Shown here: positions 18,723 through 26,979 of the stretch, one piece after another
Numbering within the stretch: the stretch's first letter is position 1
How the letters are laid out: the number at the start of each line of letters is the position of its first letter
DNA from: Pigmentiphaga kullae
Lineage (GTDB): Bacteria; Pseudomonadota; Gammaproteobacteria; Burkholderiales; Burkholderiaceae_B
Direction of reading: 5' to 3'
Length of the DNA stretch: 64,000 bases
Assembly (NCBI RefSeq): GCF_004216695.1
Contig: NZ_SGXC01000003.1
Location: 62,001 to 126,000, forward strand
Notes under the pieces: generated by a model
Seen by the model: the letters and a program-made list of their open reading frames with translations, nothing else
What the model was told of the DNA's origin: nothing
Databases searched by the model: none
Made by a program: the position numbers and the translations under genes

Positions 18723-19694
18723 ATGAAACGCACATTGCTGGTCTGGGCGGCCTGCTGCGCCGTCCTTGGCGGCGCGCCCGCCGCCGCGCAGGACTCCTGG
18801 CCGACCCGGCCCATCACCATGGTCGTGCCTTTCCCGCCGGGGGGCGTGGCCGACACCGTCGCCCGTCCGGTGGCCGAATCCATGGGCCGCTTCCTGGGCC
18901 AGACCGTGGTGGTCGAGAACCGCGGCGGCGCCGGCGGCGGCGTCGGCATGGGGCACGTCGCCAAGTCGGCGGCCGACGGCTACACCATCATGATGGCGCT
19001 GTCGTCCATCTCCATCCTGCCCGAGGCCGACAAGCTGCTGGGCAGGGAACCGATGTACCAGTTGTCCCAGTTCACCCCCATCGCCCGCTTCACGGCCGAT
19101 CCGACCGTGCTGGTGGTGCGGTCCGACAGCCCGTGGAAGACGGCGCAGGAATTCATCGCCGCCCGGAAGAAGGGCGGCCGCGACGTGGCCTACGGGTCCT
19201 CGGGCAATTACGGCACCATGCACGTTCCCATGGAAATGCTGCGCAACGAGGCCAACCTGCGCCTGCTGCACGTGCCCTACACCGGCGCCGGGCCGGCCAT
19301 CGTGGCGCTGCTTGCCGACCAGGTCCAGGCGCTGTCGACAGGGCCCGCCTCGGTGCTCCAGCACATCAAGGGCGGCAAGGTCCGGGCCCTGGCGCACTGG
19401 GGCACCGGGCGCCTGGAATCCCTGCCCGACGTCCCCAGCCTGACCGAACTGGGGCACCCGGTGCAGTTCGCGCAGTGGTCCGGCGTGTTCGCCCCGGCCG
19501 GCACGCCGGCGCCCGTGGTCGACCGCCTGCGCGCCGCCGCCAAGGCCGCGGCCACGGATCCCAAGGTATTGAAGACGATCCAGGGGGCGGGCAGCCCGGT
19601 CATGTACCTGGATGCGCCGGAGTTCGCCGCTTACTGGCAGGCCGACGCCAAGGTCCTGGCCGAGGCCGTCCGCCGGATCGGCAAGGTGGAGTAA
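18723..19694 (+). CDS. Bug-family (TctC) periplasmic binding protein 1
   Basis: A 323-residue solute-binding protein of the tripartite tricarboxylate transporter receptor family. The signal peptide ends AAAQD at about residue 22. Family hallmarks are WPTRPITMVVPFPPGG near the N-terminus, the ENRGGAGG motif, YGSSGNYGT and HVPYTGAGPA. No TctA/TctB genes are near, as is usual for Bug proteins. It is probably co-transcribed with the FAH gene upstream, with GAGGAGACGAC as ribosome site. Confidence 0.92.
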   Translation: MKRTLLVWAACCAVLGGAPAAAQDSWPTRPITMVVPFPPGGVADTVARPVAESMGRFLGQTVVVENRGGAGGGVGMGHVAKSAADGYTIMMALSSISILPEADKLLGREPMYQLSQFTPIARFTADPTVLVVRSDSPWKTAQEFIAARKKGGRDVAYGSSGNYGTMHVPMEMLRNEANLRLLHVPYTGAGPAIVALLADQVQALSTGPASVLQHIKGGKVRALAHWGTGRLESLPDVPSLTELGHPVQFAQWSGVFAPAGTPAPVVDRLRAAAKAAATDPKVLKTIQGAGSPVMYLDAPEFAAYWQADAKVLAEAVRRIGKVE

Positions 19695-19803
19695 CGGAAA
19701 GCGAGGGTTTTCGCGGGGCCGGAAAAGCACGGGATCCTGCGCAATCGTCATGGTCCGATGCTACAGTGGGCGATACACCTTGTTGCGCTTTCCGCTCGCC
19801 TGT

Positions 19804-20901
19804 ATGCAGAAGAATTCGTTGGTCCCCGCCGTGGTGGTCGCTCTCGCCGTCGGGGCGGGGGTCGGCTATTTTTCCCCGCGCCTGTTCCATGCGGGCGCTC
19901 CCGCCGGCGCCCCGGCGCCCGCCGAGGCCAAGGCCAAGGGGCCCCAGGCCATCCTGGTCGAAGTCCAGAAGGTTGCGCGCAAGCCGTTCGAGCGGGGCAT
20001 CACCGCCGTCGGCAGCCTGCGGTCCGATGAATCGGTGACCTTGCGTCCGGAAGTGGCGGGGCGCATCAGCGACATCCGCTTCACCGAGGGCCAGCGGGTC
20101 GGCAAGGGCCAGGTGCTGATACGGCTGGACGACTCCGTGCCGCGCGCCGAGTTCGAGCAGGCCCGGGCCAATTTCACGCTGGCCAAGAGCAACTACGACC
20201 GCTCCATCGAACTGCAGCAGAAGGGCTTCATCAGCAAGCAGGCCAAGGACGAGGCCGACAACGCGATGAAGGTGCAGCAGGCCGCCATGGTGCTGGCCCA
20301 GGTGCGCCTGGACAAGAACGACATCCGCGCCCCGTTCGGCGGCGTGATCGGGCTGCGCAACGTCTCGGTGGGCGACTACGTGGCCGTTGGCCAGGACCTG
20401 GTGGCGCTCGAGGCCATCGATCCGCTCAAGGTGGATTTCCGCATCCCGGAAATCTACCTGTCGCAGATCCGCACCGGCCAGACCCTGCAGATCGCGCTCG
20501 ATGCCATGCCCGACAAGGCCTTCGGCGGCACCGTCTATGCCATCAGCCCGCTCATCGATACCGGCGGCCGTTCCATCGTCATGCGCGCCCAGGTCAAGAA
20601 CCCCGGCGGCCAACTGCGTCCCGGCATGTTCGCCCGAGTCAAGCTGCTGCTGGACACGCCTTCGCAGGCGCTGGCCGTGCCCGAGGCGGCCCTGGTGCCG
20701 GTGGGCGACGACCAGTTCGTCTACCGCGTCCAGAACGGACGCGCCGAGCGGGTGCAGGTCGAGGTCGGCCAGCGGCGCGAGGCCATGGTCGAGATCGTGT
20801 CCGGCCTGGCCGAGGGCGACGTGATCGTGGTGGCCGGCGCGCAGAAGCTGCGCGACGGCGTGCCGGTGAAGCTCGCCAGCGCCACGGCGTCCGCGCTCTG
20901 A
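19804..20901 (+). CDS. RND efflux periplasmic adaptor (membrane fusion) protein
   Basis: A 365-residue adaptor linking an inner-membrane RND pump to an outer-membrane channel. A single N-terminal hydrophobic segment (residues 6-20) is followed by an Ala/Pro linker. The barrel-sandwich lipoyl halves (EVAGRISDIRFTEGQRVGKGQ and DIRAPFGGVIGLRNVSVGDYV) flank a coiled-coil hairpin rich in Lys/Gln. The beta-barrel and membrane-proximal domain follow (PGMFARVKL, VPEAALVPVGDDQFVY). No strong Shine-Dalgarno precedes ATG 19804, so an upstream start is possible. It pairs with the pump gene 10 bp downstream. Confidence 0.93.
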   Translation: MQKNSLVPAVVVALAVGAGVGYFSPRLFHAGAPAGAPAPAEAKAKGPQAILVEVQKVARKPFERGITAVGSLRSDESVTLRPEVAGRISDIRFTEGQRVGKGQVLIRLDDSVPRAEFEQARANFTLAKSNYDRSIELQQKGFISKQAKDEADNAMKVQQAAMVLAQVRLDKNDIRAPFGGVIGLRNVSVGDYVAVGQDLVALEAIDPLKVDFRIPEIYLSQIRTGQTLQIALDAMPDKAFGGTVYAISPLIDTGGRSIVMRAQVKNPGGQLRPGMFARVKLLLDTPSQALAVPEAALVPVGDDQFVYRVQNGRAERVQVEVGQRREAMVEIVSGLAEGDVIVVAGAQKLRDGVPVKLASATASAL

Positions 20902-20911
20902 GGCCCGGCAC

Positions 20912-23900
20912 ATGGTCCTGTCCGAAGTCTGCATCAAGCGTCCCGTCTTCGCGACGGTGCTGTCGCTGCTGGTCCTGCTGGTCGGCCTGATCTCGTATTC
21001 CCGCCTGACCGTGCGCGAATATCCGCAGATCGACGAGCCGGTCGTGTCCGTCAGCACCGTCTACAAGGGCGCCTCGGCCGAGGTGATCGAGTCCCAGATC
21101 ACCAAGCCGCTGGAGGATTCCCTGTCGGGCATCGAAGGCGTGGAGGTCATGACCTCCACCAGCCGGTCCGAGCGCAGCAACATCAACGTGCGCTTCCGCC
21201 TGTCGATCTCGCCCGACTCGGCCGCGGCCGACGTGCGGGACAAGGTGGCGCGCGTGCGCGGCCGCCTGCCCGACGAAATCGACGAACCCATCATCGCCAA
21301 GGTCGAGGCCGATTCCCAGCCGGTCATGTACCTGGCCGTCGAGTCCGGGTCGCTGTCGGCGATGGAGACCTCGGACTACATCAACCGTTTCATCAAGCCG
21401 CGGCTGTCCGTGCTGCCGGGCGCGGCCGAGGTGCGGGTGTTCGGCGAACGCCTGCCGGCCATGCGCATCAACGTCGACCGCGGCAAGCTGGCCGCTTACC
21501 GCCTGACCGTCCAGGACGTGGAAGACGCGCTGCGCAAGCAGAACGTCGAGATCCCCTCGGGCCGGATCGAGTCCATGGCGCGCGAGTTCTCCATCGTCGC
21601 CGCGACCAACCTGCGCACCAAGGAACAGTTCGAAAACGTCATCATCGCCAACGTCGGCGGCTACAGCGTGCGGGTCGGCGACGTCGCCTCGGTGGGCCTG
21701 GGGCCGGTGGACGAGCGCGTCACCTCGCGCTTCAACGGCAAGCCGGCGCTGAATATCGGCGTGGTCAAGCAGTCCACGGCCAACCCGCTGGACCTGTCCA
21801 AGGCGGTGCGCGCCGAGATCGAGGAAATGAACGCCACGCTGCCCAGCGGCATGAAGCTGAACATGGCGTACGACACCTCGGTCTTCATCGAGAAGTCCAT
21901 CGAATCGGTGTTCCACACCATCGGCGAGGCCATCGTGCTGGTGGTGCTGGTGATCTTCCTGTTCCTGCGCAACCTGCGCGCCAGCCTGATCCCCATCGTC
22001 ACCATCCCGGTGTCGCTGATCGGCGCCTGCACGCTCATGTATGCGTTCGGCTTCTCGATCAATACGCTCACGCTGCTGGCCATGGTGCTGGCCATCGGCC
22101 TGGTGGTGGACGACGCCATCGTCGTGCTCGAGAACATCTTCCGCCACATCGAGGAAGGCAAGTCGCGCATGCAGGCCGCGCTGCTGGGCTCGCGCGAGAT
22201 CGGCTTCGCCGTCATCGCCATGACGCTGACCCTGGTCACCGTGTACGCGCCGCTGGCCTTCGCCACCGGCCGCACGGGCCGCCTGTTCATCGAGTTCGCG
22301 CTGGCCCTGGCGGGCGCCGTGCTGGTGTCGGGCTTCGTTGCGCTGACGCTCACGCCTATGATGTGCTCGCTCATGCTGCGCCACCAGGAGTCGCATGGCT
22401 GGCTGTACAACTTCATCGAAAGCGGCTTGAACGCGCTGACGCGCGGCTATCGTCGCGCGCTGTCGTTCGCGCTGGCCCATCGCGGATGGGTGGTGGTGCT
22501 GGGCCTGGCCGTGGGTGCGTGCAGCGTGCCCCTGTTCAAGACCATCAAGAGCGAGTTGTCGCCGGTGGAGGACCGCGGGGTCATCTATGGCCGTATCGTC
22601 GCGCCGCAGGGCGCCACCGTGGGCTACACCACCAGCTACCTGGAACGCATGGAGGAAATCTACAAGGACATCCCCGAGATGGCCGCCTACCAGGCGGTGG
22701 CCGGCTTCCCGGTGGTGACCGAGGGCAACGCCGTGCTGCGGCTCAAGCCCTGGGAAGAGCGTACCCGCAGCCAGCAGGAGGTCGCGCGTTCGCTCCAGCC
22801 GAAATTCGCCGCGCTGCCCGGCGTGCAGGCCTTTCCCACCAACCCGCCGTCGCTGGGCCAGTCGCCGCGTTCCTCGCCCATCGAATTCGTCATCATGAGC
22901 CAGGTGTCCTATCCCGAACTGGCCACGATGGCCGACACCTTCCTGACCGAGCTTGCGAAGTACCCCGGCGTGCAGAACGTGCAGACCGATCTGCGCCTGA
23001 ACACGCCCGAGCTGCGGGTGCAGGTCAACCGCGACAAGCTGGCCGACATCGGCGTCGACGTGGACCGCGTTGGCCGCACGCTCGAATCCATGCTGGGCGG
23101 GCGCCAGGTGACGCGTTTCAAGGACAACGGCGAACAGTACGACGTGCTGGTGCAGGTGATCCCGCGCGACCGCTCCAATCCCGCCGACATTTCCGACATC
23201 TATGTGCGCTCCCGCAACGGCGAGATGGTGCAACTGGTCAACCTGCTGGCCGTGCGCGAAGGCGTGTCGCCGCAGACGCTGAACCACTTCAACCGCATGC
23301 GTGCCGTCACGATCTCGGCGTCGCTCGCGCCCGGCTACGCGCTGGGCGAGGCGCTGGACGTGATGAACGGCATCGCCGCGCGCGTGCTGCCCGCCACCGC
23401 GCAGACCGACCTGAACGGCCAGTCGCGCGAGTTCCGCGATTCGTCGGGCAGCATCTACCTGGTGTTCGCGATGGCGGTGGCCTTCATCTACCTGGTGCTG
23501 GCTGCGCAGTTCGAGAGCTGGCGCAATCCATTCATCATCATGCTGTCGGTGCCGCTGTCGATGACGGGCGCGCTGCTCGCGCTGTGGTTCTCGGGCGGGA
23601 CCCTGTCCATCTACAGCCAGATCGGCCTGATCACGCTGGTGGGCCTGATCACCAAGCACGGGATCCTGATCGTCGAATTCGCCAATCAGTTGCGCGACCA
23701 GGGCAAGGAACTGATCGAGGCGGTGTCCGAGGCCAGCGTGCTGCGGCTGCGCCCCATCCTGATGACGACCGGCGCCATGGTGCTGGGCGCCGTCCCGCTG
23801 GCCGTGGCCACGGGCGCGGGCGCCGAGTCCCGCGTACAGATCGGCTGGGTGATCGTGGGCGGCATGAGCCTGGGCACGCTCCTGACCCTGTTCGTCGTGC

Positions 23901-24019
23901 CCTGCGTGTACGCGCTGGTGGCCGGCAAGCGCAAGCGCCCGCTGCCGGTGGGCGAACATCCGCTGGAACCCGATCCTCACGCCGCCCCCGTTGCGCCGGC
24001 GCCGGAATCGGTGGGTTAG
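20912..24019 (+). CDS. RND efflux pump inner-membrane subunit (HAE1 family)
   Basis: Proton-driven multidrug-type exporter of 1035 residues, the full length of AcrB/MexB relatives. The first membrane helix is at residues 12-30. A large periplasmic loop follows, then a helix bundle with the proton-relay Asp pair in GLVVDDAIVVLENI. A second repeat mirrors this after about residue 520. The C-terminal region has IGLITLVGLITKHGILIVEF and PILMTTGAMVLGAVPLA. No outer-membrane factor or local regulator gene is adjacent, so it must use a channel encoded elsewhere. Substrate range is unknown. Confidence 0.94.
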   Translation: MVLSEVCIKRPVFATVLSLLVLLVGLISYSRLTVREYPQIDEPVVSVSTVYKGASAEVIESQITKPLEDSLSGIEGVEVMTSTSRSERSNINVRFRLSISPDSAAADVRDKVARVRGRLPDEIDEPIIAKVEADSQPVMYLAVESGSLSAMETSDYINRFIKPRLSVLPGAAEVRVFGERLPAMRINVDRGKLAAYRLTVQDVEDALRKQNVEIPSGRIESMAREFSIVAATNLRTKEQFENVIIANVGGYSVRVGDVASVGLGPVDERVTSRFNGKPALNIGVVKQSTANPLDLSKAVRAEIEEMNATLPSGMKLNMAYDTSVFIEKSIESVFHTIGEAIVLVVLVIFLFLRNLRASLIPIVTIPVSLIGACTLMYAFGFSINTLTLLAMVLAIGLVVDDAIVVLENIFRHIEEGKSRMQAALLGSREIGFAVIAMTLTLVTVYAPLAFATGRTGRLFIEFALALAGAVLVSGFVALTLTPMMCSLMLRHQESHGWLYNFIESGLNALTRGYRRALSFALAHRGWVVVLGLAVGACSVPLFKTIKSELSPVEDRGVIYGRIVAPQGATVGYTTSYLERMEEIYKDIPEMAAYQAVAGFPVVTEGNAVLRLKPWEERTRSQQEVARSLQPKFAALPGVQAFPTNPPSLGQSPRSSPIEFVIMSQVSYPELATMADTFLTELAKYPGVQNVQTDLRLNTPELRVQVNRDKLADIGVDVDRVGRTLESMLGGRQVTRFKDNGEQYDVLVQVIPRDRSNPADISDIYVRSRNGEMVQLVNLLAVREGVSPQTLNHFNRMRAVTISASLAPGYALGEALDVMNGIAARVLPATAQTDLNGQSREFRDSSGSIYLVFAMAVAFIYLVLAAQFESWRNPFIIMLSVPLSMTGALLALWFSGGTLSIYSQIGLITLVGLITKHGILIVEFANQLRDQGKELIEAVSEASVLRLRPILMTTGAMVLGAVPLAVATGAGAESRVQIGWVIVGGMSLGTLLTLFVVPCVYALVAGKRKRPLPVGEHPLEPDPHAAPVAPAPESVG

Positions 24020-24027
24020 GGAAGCAA

Positions 24028-24294
24028 GAGTCGCCGGTAACCGCTTGCGGCCGGCGGGGCCCCACCCCCTCAGGGGCTGACGTAGCCGGTTTCGGCTGCG
24101 CCGAAACTTCCCGCGCCAGGCAGGCAAAACGGGGCGGGCGTGAACTCGCGCGGGGACAGTCCCCCGGACTGTCCCTACTGCCGCGCTCAAACATGCACGC
24201 CCTTGCTTCCCCGTTTTGCCTGCCTGGCGCGGCGGCTCCGAACAGCCCCTGAGGGGGTGGGGCCCCGCCGGCCGCAAGCGGTTACCGGCGACTC
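24028..24294. repeat. Nested three-tier inverted repeat
   Basis: This fills the 333-bp gap between the RND pump and dnaQ; I see no ORF of value there. Outer arms of 52 bases (24028-24079 and 24243-24294) are exact reverse complements. Middle arms of 24 bases (24111-24134 and 24209-24232) are also exact. An inner 10-bp hairpin (GGGACAGTCC, CCC, GGACTGTCCC) lies at 24153-24175. The tiers are separated by unpaired segments. Neither side has a long T-run, so it is not a simple terminator. The composition resembles mobile hairpin elements or REP-like doublets. Confidence 0.85.
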
Positions 24295-24352
24295 GCCCAG
24301 CCAAATATCCTAAACTTAGGGGCCCCCGCAATTTTTTCTCTGGTGCCCCCGC

Positions 24353-25066
24353 ATGCGTTATGTCGTCCTGGATACTGAAACCACCGGCCTCGATCCGCTC
24401 CAAGGACACCGCGTCATCGAAATCGGCTGCGTGGAGATCGTCAACCGCCGGGTCACGCAACGCCACTTCCATACCTACCTGAATCCCGACCGCGACAGCG
24501 ATCCGGGCGCCCTGGAAGTGCACGGACTGACCACCGAGTTCCTGTCCGACAAGCCCCGGTTCGAAGACAAGGTCGACGAGTTCCTGGACTTCATCCAGGA
24601 CGGCCACGTCATCATCCACAACGCCGAGTTCGACATCCGCTTCCTGAATGCCGAGCTGGCCCGGCTGCAGCGCGGCGGTTTCCGCGACAAGTGCGCGGGC
24701 GTCGTCGATTCGCTGATGCATGCGCGCGAACTGCATCCCGGCAAGCGCAACTCGCTCGATTCGCTGTGCGACCGCTACGGCATTTCCAACGCCCACCGGG
24801 TGCTGCACGGCGCCTTGTTGGACTCGGAACTGCTGGCCGAGGTCTGGCTGGCCATGACGCGCGGCCAGGACAGCCTGGTGATCGACCTGGGCGATACCGG
24901 CGGGCAGGCCACGACCAGCTTCGGCGCCTTCGATGCCTCGGTGTTGCAGGTGGTGCCGGTGGACGAAGGCGACCTGGCCGCCCACCAGGCCTATCTGGCC
25001 GGGCTGGACAAGGAATCCAAGGGACAGACCCTGTGGCGGAAGTGGGAGTCGCTTCCCACCGAATAA
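24353..25066 (+). CDS. dnaQ: DNA polymerase III epsilon subunit (3-prime to 5-prime proofreading exonuclease)
   Basis: Proofreading exonuclease of the replicative polymerase, 237 residues, typical length. DEDDh motifs are all present: ExoI VLDTETTGLD (Asp7, Glu9), ExoII HNAEFDIRFLNAEL, and ExoIII HGALLDSELLAEVW. The C-terminal LWRKWESLP segment resembles the tail that binds the polymerase alpha subunit. No clear Shine-Dalgarno precedes ATG 24353. The usual partner rnhA is not upstream; an efflux pair and a nested repeat lie there instead. Confidence 0.96.
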   Translation: MRYVVLDTETTGLDPLQGHRVIEIGCVEIVNRRVTQRHFHTYLNPDRDSDPGALEVHGLTTEFLSDKPRFEDKVDEFLDFIQDGHVIIHNAEFDIRFLNAELARLQRGGFRDKCAGVVDSLMHARELHPGKRNSLDSLCDRYGISNAHRVLHGALLDSELLAEVWLAMTRGQDSLVIDLGDTGGQATTSFGAFDASVLQVVPVDEGDLAAHQAYLAGLDKESKGQTLWRKWESLPTE

Positions 25067-25128
25067 AAAAGATATGCTATAGTCATGGGCTGTCGCGATT
25101 GCGGCAGTCGAAACCGAAGGTTCTCTTC

Positions 25129-25203
25129 GGGCGGTTAGCTCAGTGGTAGAGCACTGCCTTCACACGGCAGGGGTCACTGGTTCGAAACCAGTACCGCCCA
25201 CCA
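25129..25203 (+). tRNA. tRNA-Val, anticodon CAC
   Basis: A full cloverleaf can be drawn: acceptor stem GGGCGGT/ACCGCCC, D arm with AGCTCAGTGGTAGAGC, anticodon stem CTGCC/GGCAG with loop TTCACAC (anticodon CAC), T arm with GGTTCGAAACC, and encoded CCA (25201-25203). It reads GUG codons. An AT-rich stretch with TATGCTATAGT at about 25075-25085 may hold the -10 of its promoter. A run of 13 C follows the gene. Confidence 0.95.
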
Positions 25204-25289
25204 ATTCCCCCCCCCCCCCTCTCTCCATATCGTCTTTCCCACCCGGGAATGCGCTCGCGTTCGTGCGTCCGGCGGTTCTCCGTAATCGC

Positions 25290-25315
25290 AAATTACGTGA
25301 ATAATCACGTAATTT
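25290..25315. promoter_or_regulatory. Perfect inverted repeat upstream of the TRAP operon
   Basis: AAATTACGTGA and TCACGTAATTT are exact reverse complements separated by ATAA. The AT-rich 26-bp site lies about 55 bp upstream of the predicted -35 box. It is a good operator candidate for the MarR regulator encoded in the same operon or for an outside activator. Confidence 0.6.
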
Positions 25316-25370
25316 ATGTTGATTCTTCACGGATTGCTAGGTGTTTTCACCAGATTAACAGCCGATTTCA

Positions 25371-25398
25371 TTGACTTTCCTGGCTGTTTATAAATAAT
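25371..25398 (+). promoter_or_regulatory. Candidate promoter of the TRAP/aminophenol operon
   Basis: TTGACT (25371-25376) and AATAAT (25393-25398) with 16-bp spacing, 84 bp upstream of the dctP ATG. A further imperfect inverted repeat, AGCTGGTAGCTACCGGCT (25430-25447), lies in the leader. Confidence 0.55.
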
Positions 25399-25482
25399 AA
25401 GATCGTGAAAATTCACCGAAATTTAAATGAGCTGGTAGCTACCGGCTTCTGAGTCGCACCTTTGTTTCGACCTGGAGCAATC

Positions 25483-26451
25483 ATGAGAGCGATGCGAGCA
25501 CTACCGTTGGCCGTCTGCCTGATCGTTGCAACCATACCCAAGTTCGTCCATGCGGCGGAGGTCGTGCTGAAGGCGGTAAGCGCCTTCCAGGAGGGCACGT
25601 ACTTTTCCAGGAACTTCGAGAGCTTCGTGAAGAAGGTCAACGAGGAAGGCAAGGGCATCGTCCGGATCGAGTACATAGGCGGCCCCAAGGCGATTCCGAC
25701 CATGGAGCAGGGGGCCGCGCTGCGCAACGGGGTGATCGATCTGGCCAACACCACGGCGACGTTCACGGCAAGCATCGTTCCGGAGGGATTGGCGCTGAAC
25801 TACGCGACCCTGCCTTTCTCGGAAATCCGCAAGAACGGCAGCCTCGACTATCTCAATTCGATCATGCGGCAGAAGGGGCTGTACTACTTCGCGCGTACCG
25901 GCGATCGCATTCCCTATCACATCTATCTGAACAAGAAGATAGACAAGCCCGATCTGTCCGGCCTGAAGATCCGCATCACCCCCATCTTCCGGGACTTTTT
26001 CGTCAAGCTGGGAGCGGGAGTCGTCCAGATGGCGCCGGGCGAGGTCTACACGGGCCTGGAGCGCGGGGTGGTGGACGGCTACGGCTGGCCCGCAATCGGC
26101 ATCTTCGACCTGGGCTGGCAGGAAAGGACGAAGTATCGATTGGAACCGGGGTTCTACACGCTCGAGCTGGGCATCCAGTTCAGCGCCCGGCGGTGGGACA
26201 GCCTGACCCAGGAGCAGCGTGACTTCCTGCAAAAGCAGGTGGCCTGGCTGGAGAAGATGTCCCTGGACGCTTCGCTGCGCGACGCGGCCGCCGACATCAA
26301 GAGGCAGTCCGAAGCCGGCATACAGCCCATCAGGCTGTCCGACGCGGATTCGGCGGCTTTCCTGGCCAAGTCGCAGGAAGCGGGCTGGGCGACGGTCTTG
26401 AGCGCCAGTCCCAAGCACGGACCCAGGCTGCGCCAGATGATGGCGCCTTGA
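25483..26451 (+). CDS. TRAP transporter solute-binding protein (DctP type)
   Basis: A 322-residue periplasmic receptor for a tripartite ATP-independent periplasmic transporter. The signal peptide is MRAMRALPLAVCLIVATIPK and cleaves near VHA-AEV. Family features include a region around GLKIRITPIFRDFF containing the Arg that usually binds the substrate carboxylate, and GEVYTGLERGVVDGYGWP. I chose ATG 25483, which follows TGGAGCAATC. It leads the dctPQM set that heads toward the sulfatase and aminophenol genes, so the ligand may be an acidic aromatic conjugate (inference). Confidence 0.92.
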   Translation: MRAMRALPLAVCLIVATIPKFVHAAEVVLKAVSAFQEGTYFSRNFESFVKKVNEEGKGIVRIEYIGGPKAIPTMEQGAALRNGVIDLANTTATFTASIVPEGLALNYATLPFSEIRKNGSLDYLNSIMRQKGLYYFARTGDRIPYHIYLNKKIDKPDLSGLKIRITPIFRDFFVKLGAGVVQMAPGEVYTGLERGVVDGYGWPAIGIFDLGWQERTKYRLEPGFYTLELGIQFSARRWDSLTQEQRDFLQKQVAWLEKMSLDASLRDAAADIKRQSEAGIQPIRLSDADSAAFLAKSQEAGWATVLSASPKHGPRLRQMMAP

Positions 26452-26469
26452 AGGTGATCGGGGGCGACA

Positions 26470-26979
26470 GTGAAAATCTATGTGTGGATCTTGAACGCGT
26501 TCGGCCTGGTCGCCGGACTGCTGGTGGGCGCCATGGTCATCCTGGTCAGCTACGACGTCGTCGCCCGCAATGTGGGGATGCCGTCGTTCGCGGGGGCCAT
26601 GGACGTTACCGAGCATCTGCTGCCGGTGGCGACGTGCATCGCCGCGCCGTGGCTCATGTACAACCGCCAGCATATCCGCCTGGACGTGCTCAACGCACTG
26701 TCCGAGGGAGTCAGATTCGCGATCTTCCGGATCGCGGCGGTGATCGGCTGTGTCGTCAGCGTCGTGATCGCCTGCTACTCGGTCGCGGTGATGCTCGATG
26801 CCTACGAGGCCGAAGCGGTCGTCATGAAGAGCATCGTCTTTCCCGAATGGTTCATCTACATTCCTTTCCCGGCCTGTTTCGCGCTGCTGGCCATCGAGTG
26901 CGGCAGGCAGGCCGTGGTCGGAGAGCGGGCGGACGCCGAGAATCGCGATTCGCTGCTCAAGCCGGAGAACCTGCTATGA
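26470..26979 (+). CDS. TRAP transporter small permease (DctQ type)
   Basis: A 169-residue membrane protein with four hydrophobic segments (about residues 5-28, 47-63, 83-107 and 125-145), the usual topology of TRAP small subunits. It starts at GTG 26470, 18 bp after dctP. The stop overlaps the start of the large permease (ATGA), so the two are translationally coupled. Confidence 0.9.
   Translation: MKIYVWILNAFGLVAGLLVGAMVILVSYDVVARNVGMPSFAGAMDVTEHLLPVATCIAAPWLMYNRQHIRLDVLNALSEGVRFAIFRIAAVIGCVVSVVIACYSVAVMLDAYEAEAVVMKSIVFPEWFIYIPFPACFALLAIECGRQAVVGERADAENRDSLLKPENLL

Noticed and set aside
16900-24352. RNase HI gene expected between the methyltransferase and dnaQ
   Set aside because: No frame in this interval carries an RNase H-type pattern; all strong frames are accounted for by other genes.
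20639-24985. Open frame of about 1450 codons on the - strand across the RND pump and dnaQ
   Set aside because: It is a shadow of the high-GC coding strand. The opposite strand encodes full-length RND and DnaQ proteins, and the antisense translation is a His/Gln/Arg-rich string with no domain.
25207-25219. Run of 13 C after the tRNA gene as a phase-variation tract
   Set aside because: It is not within or just before a coding frame; the next gene starts about 260 bp away with its own promoter. It could also be a sequencing artefact in length.
25129-25482. tRNA-Val as an attachment site of an integrated island
   Set aside because: No integrase gene and no second copy of the tRNA 3-prime end was seen in the window, although the aminophenol region follows it.
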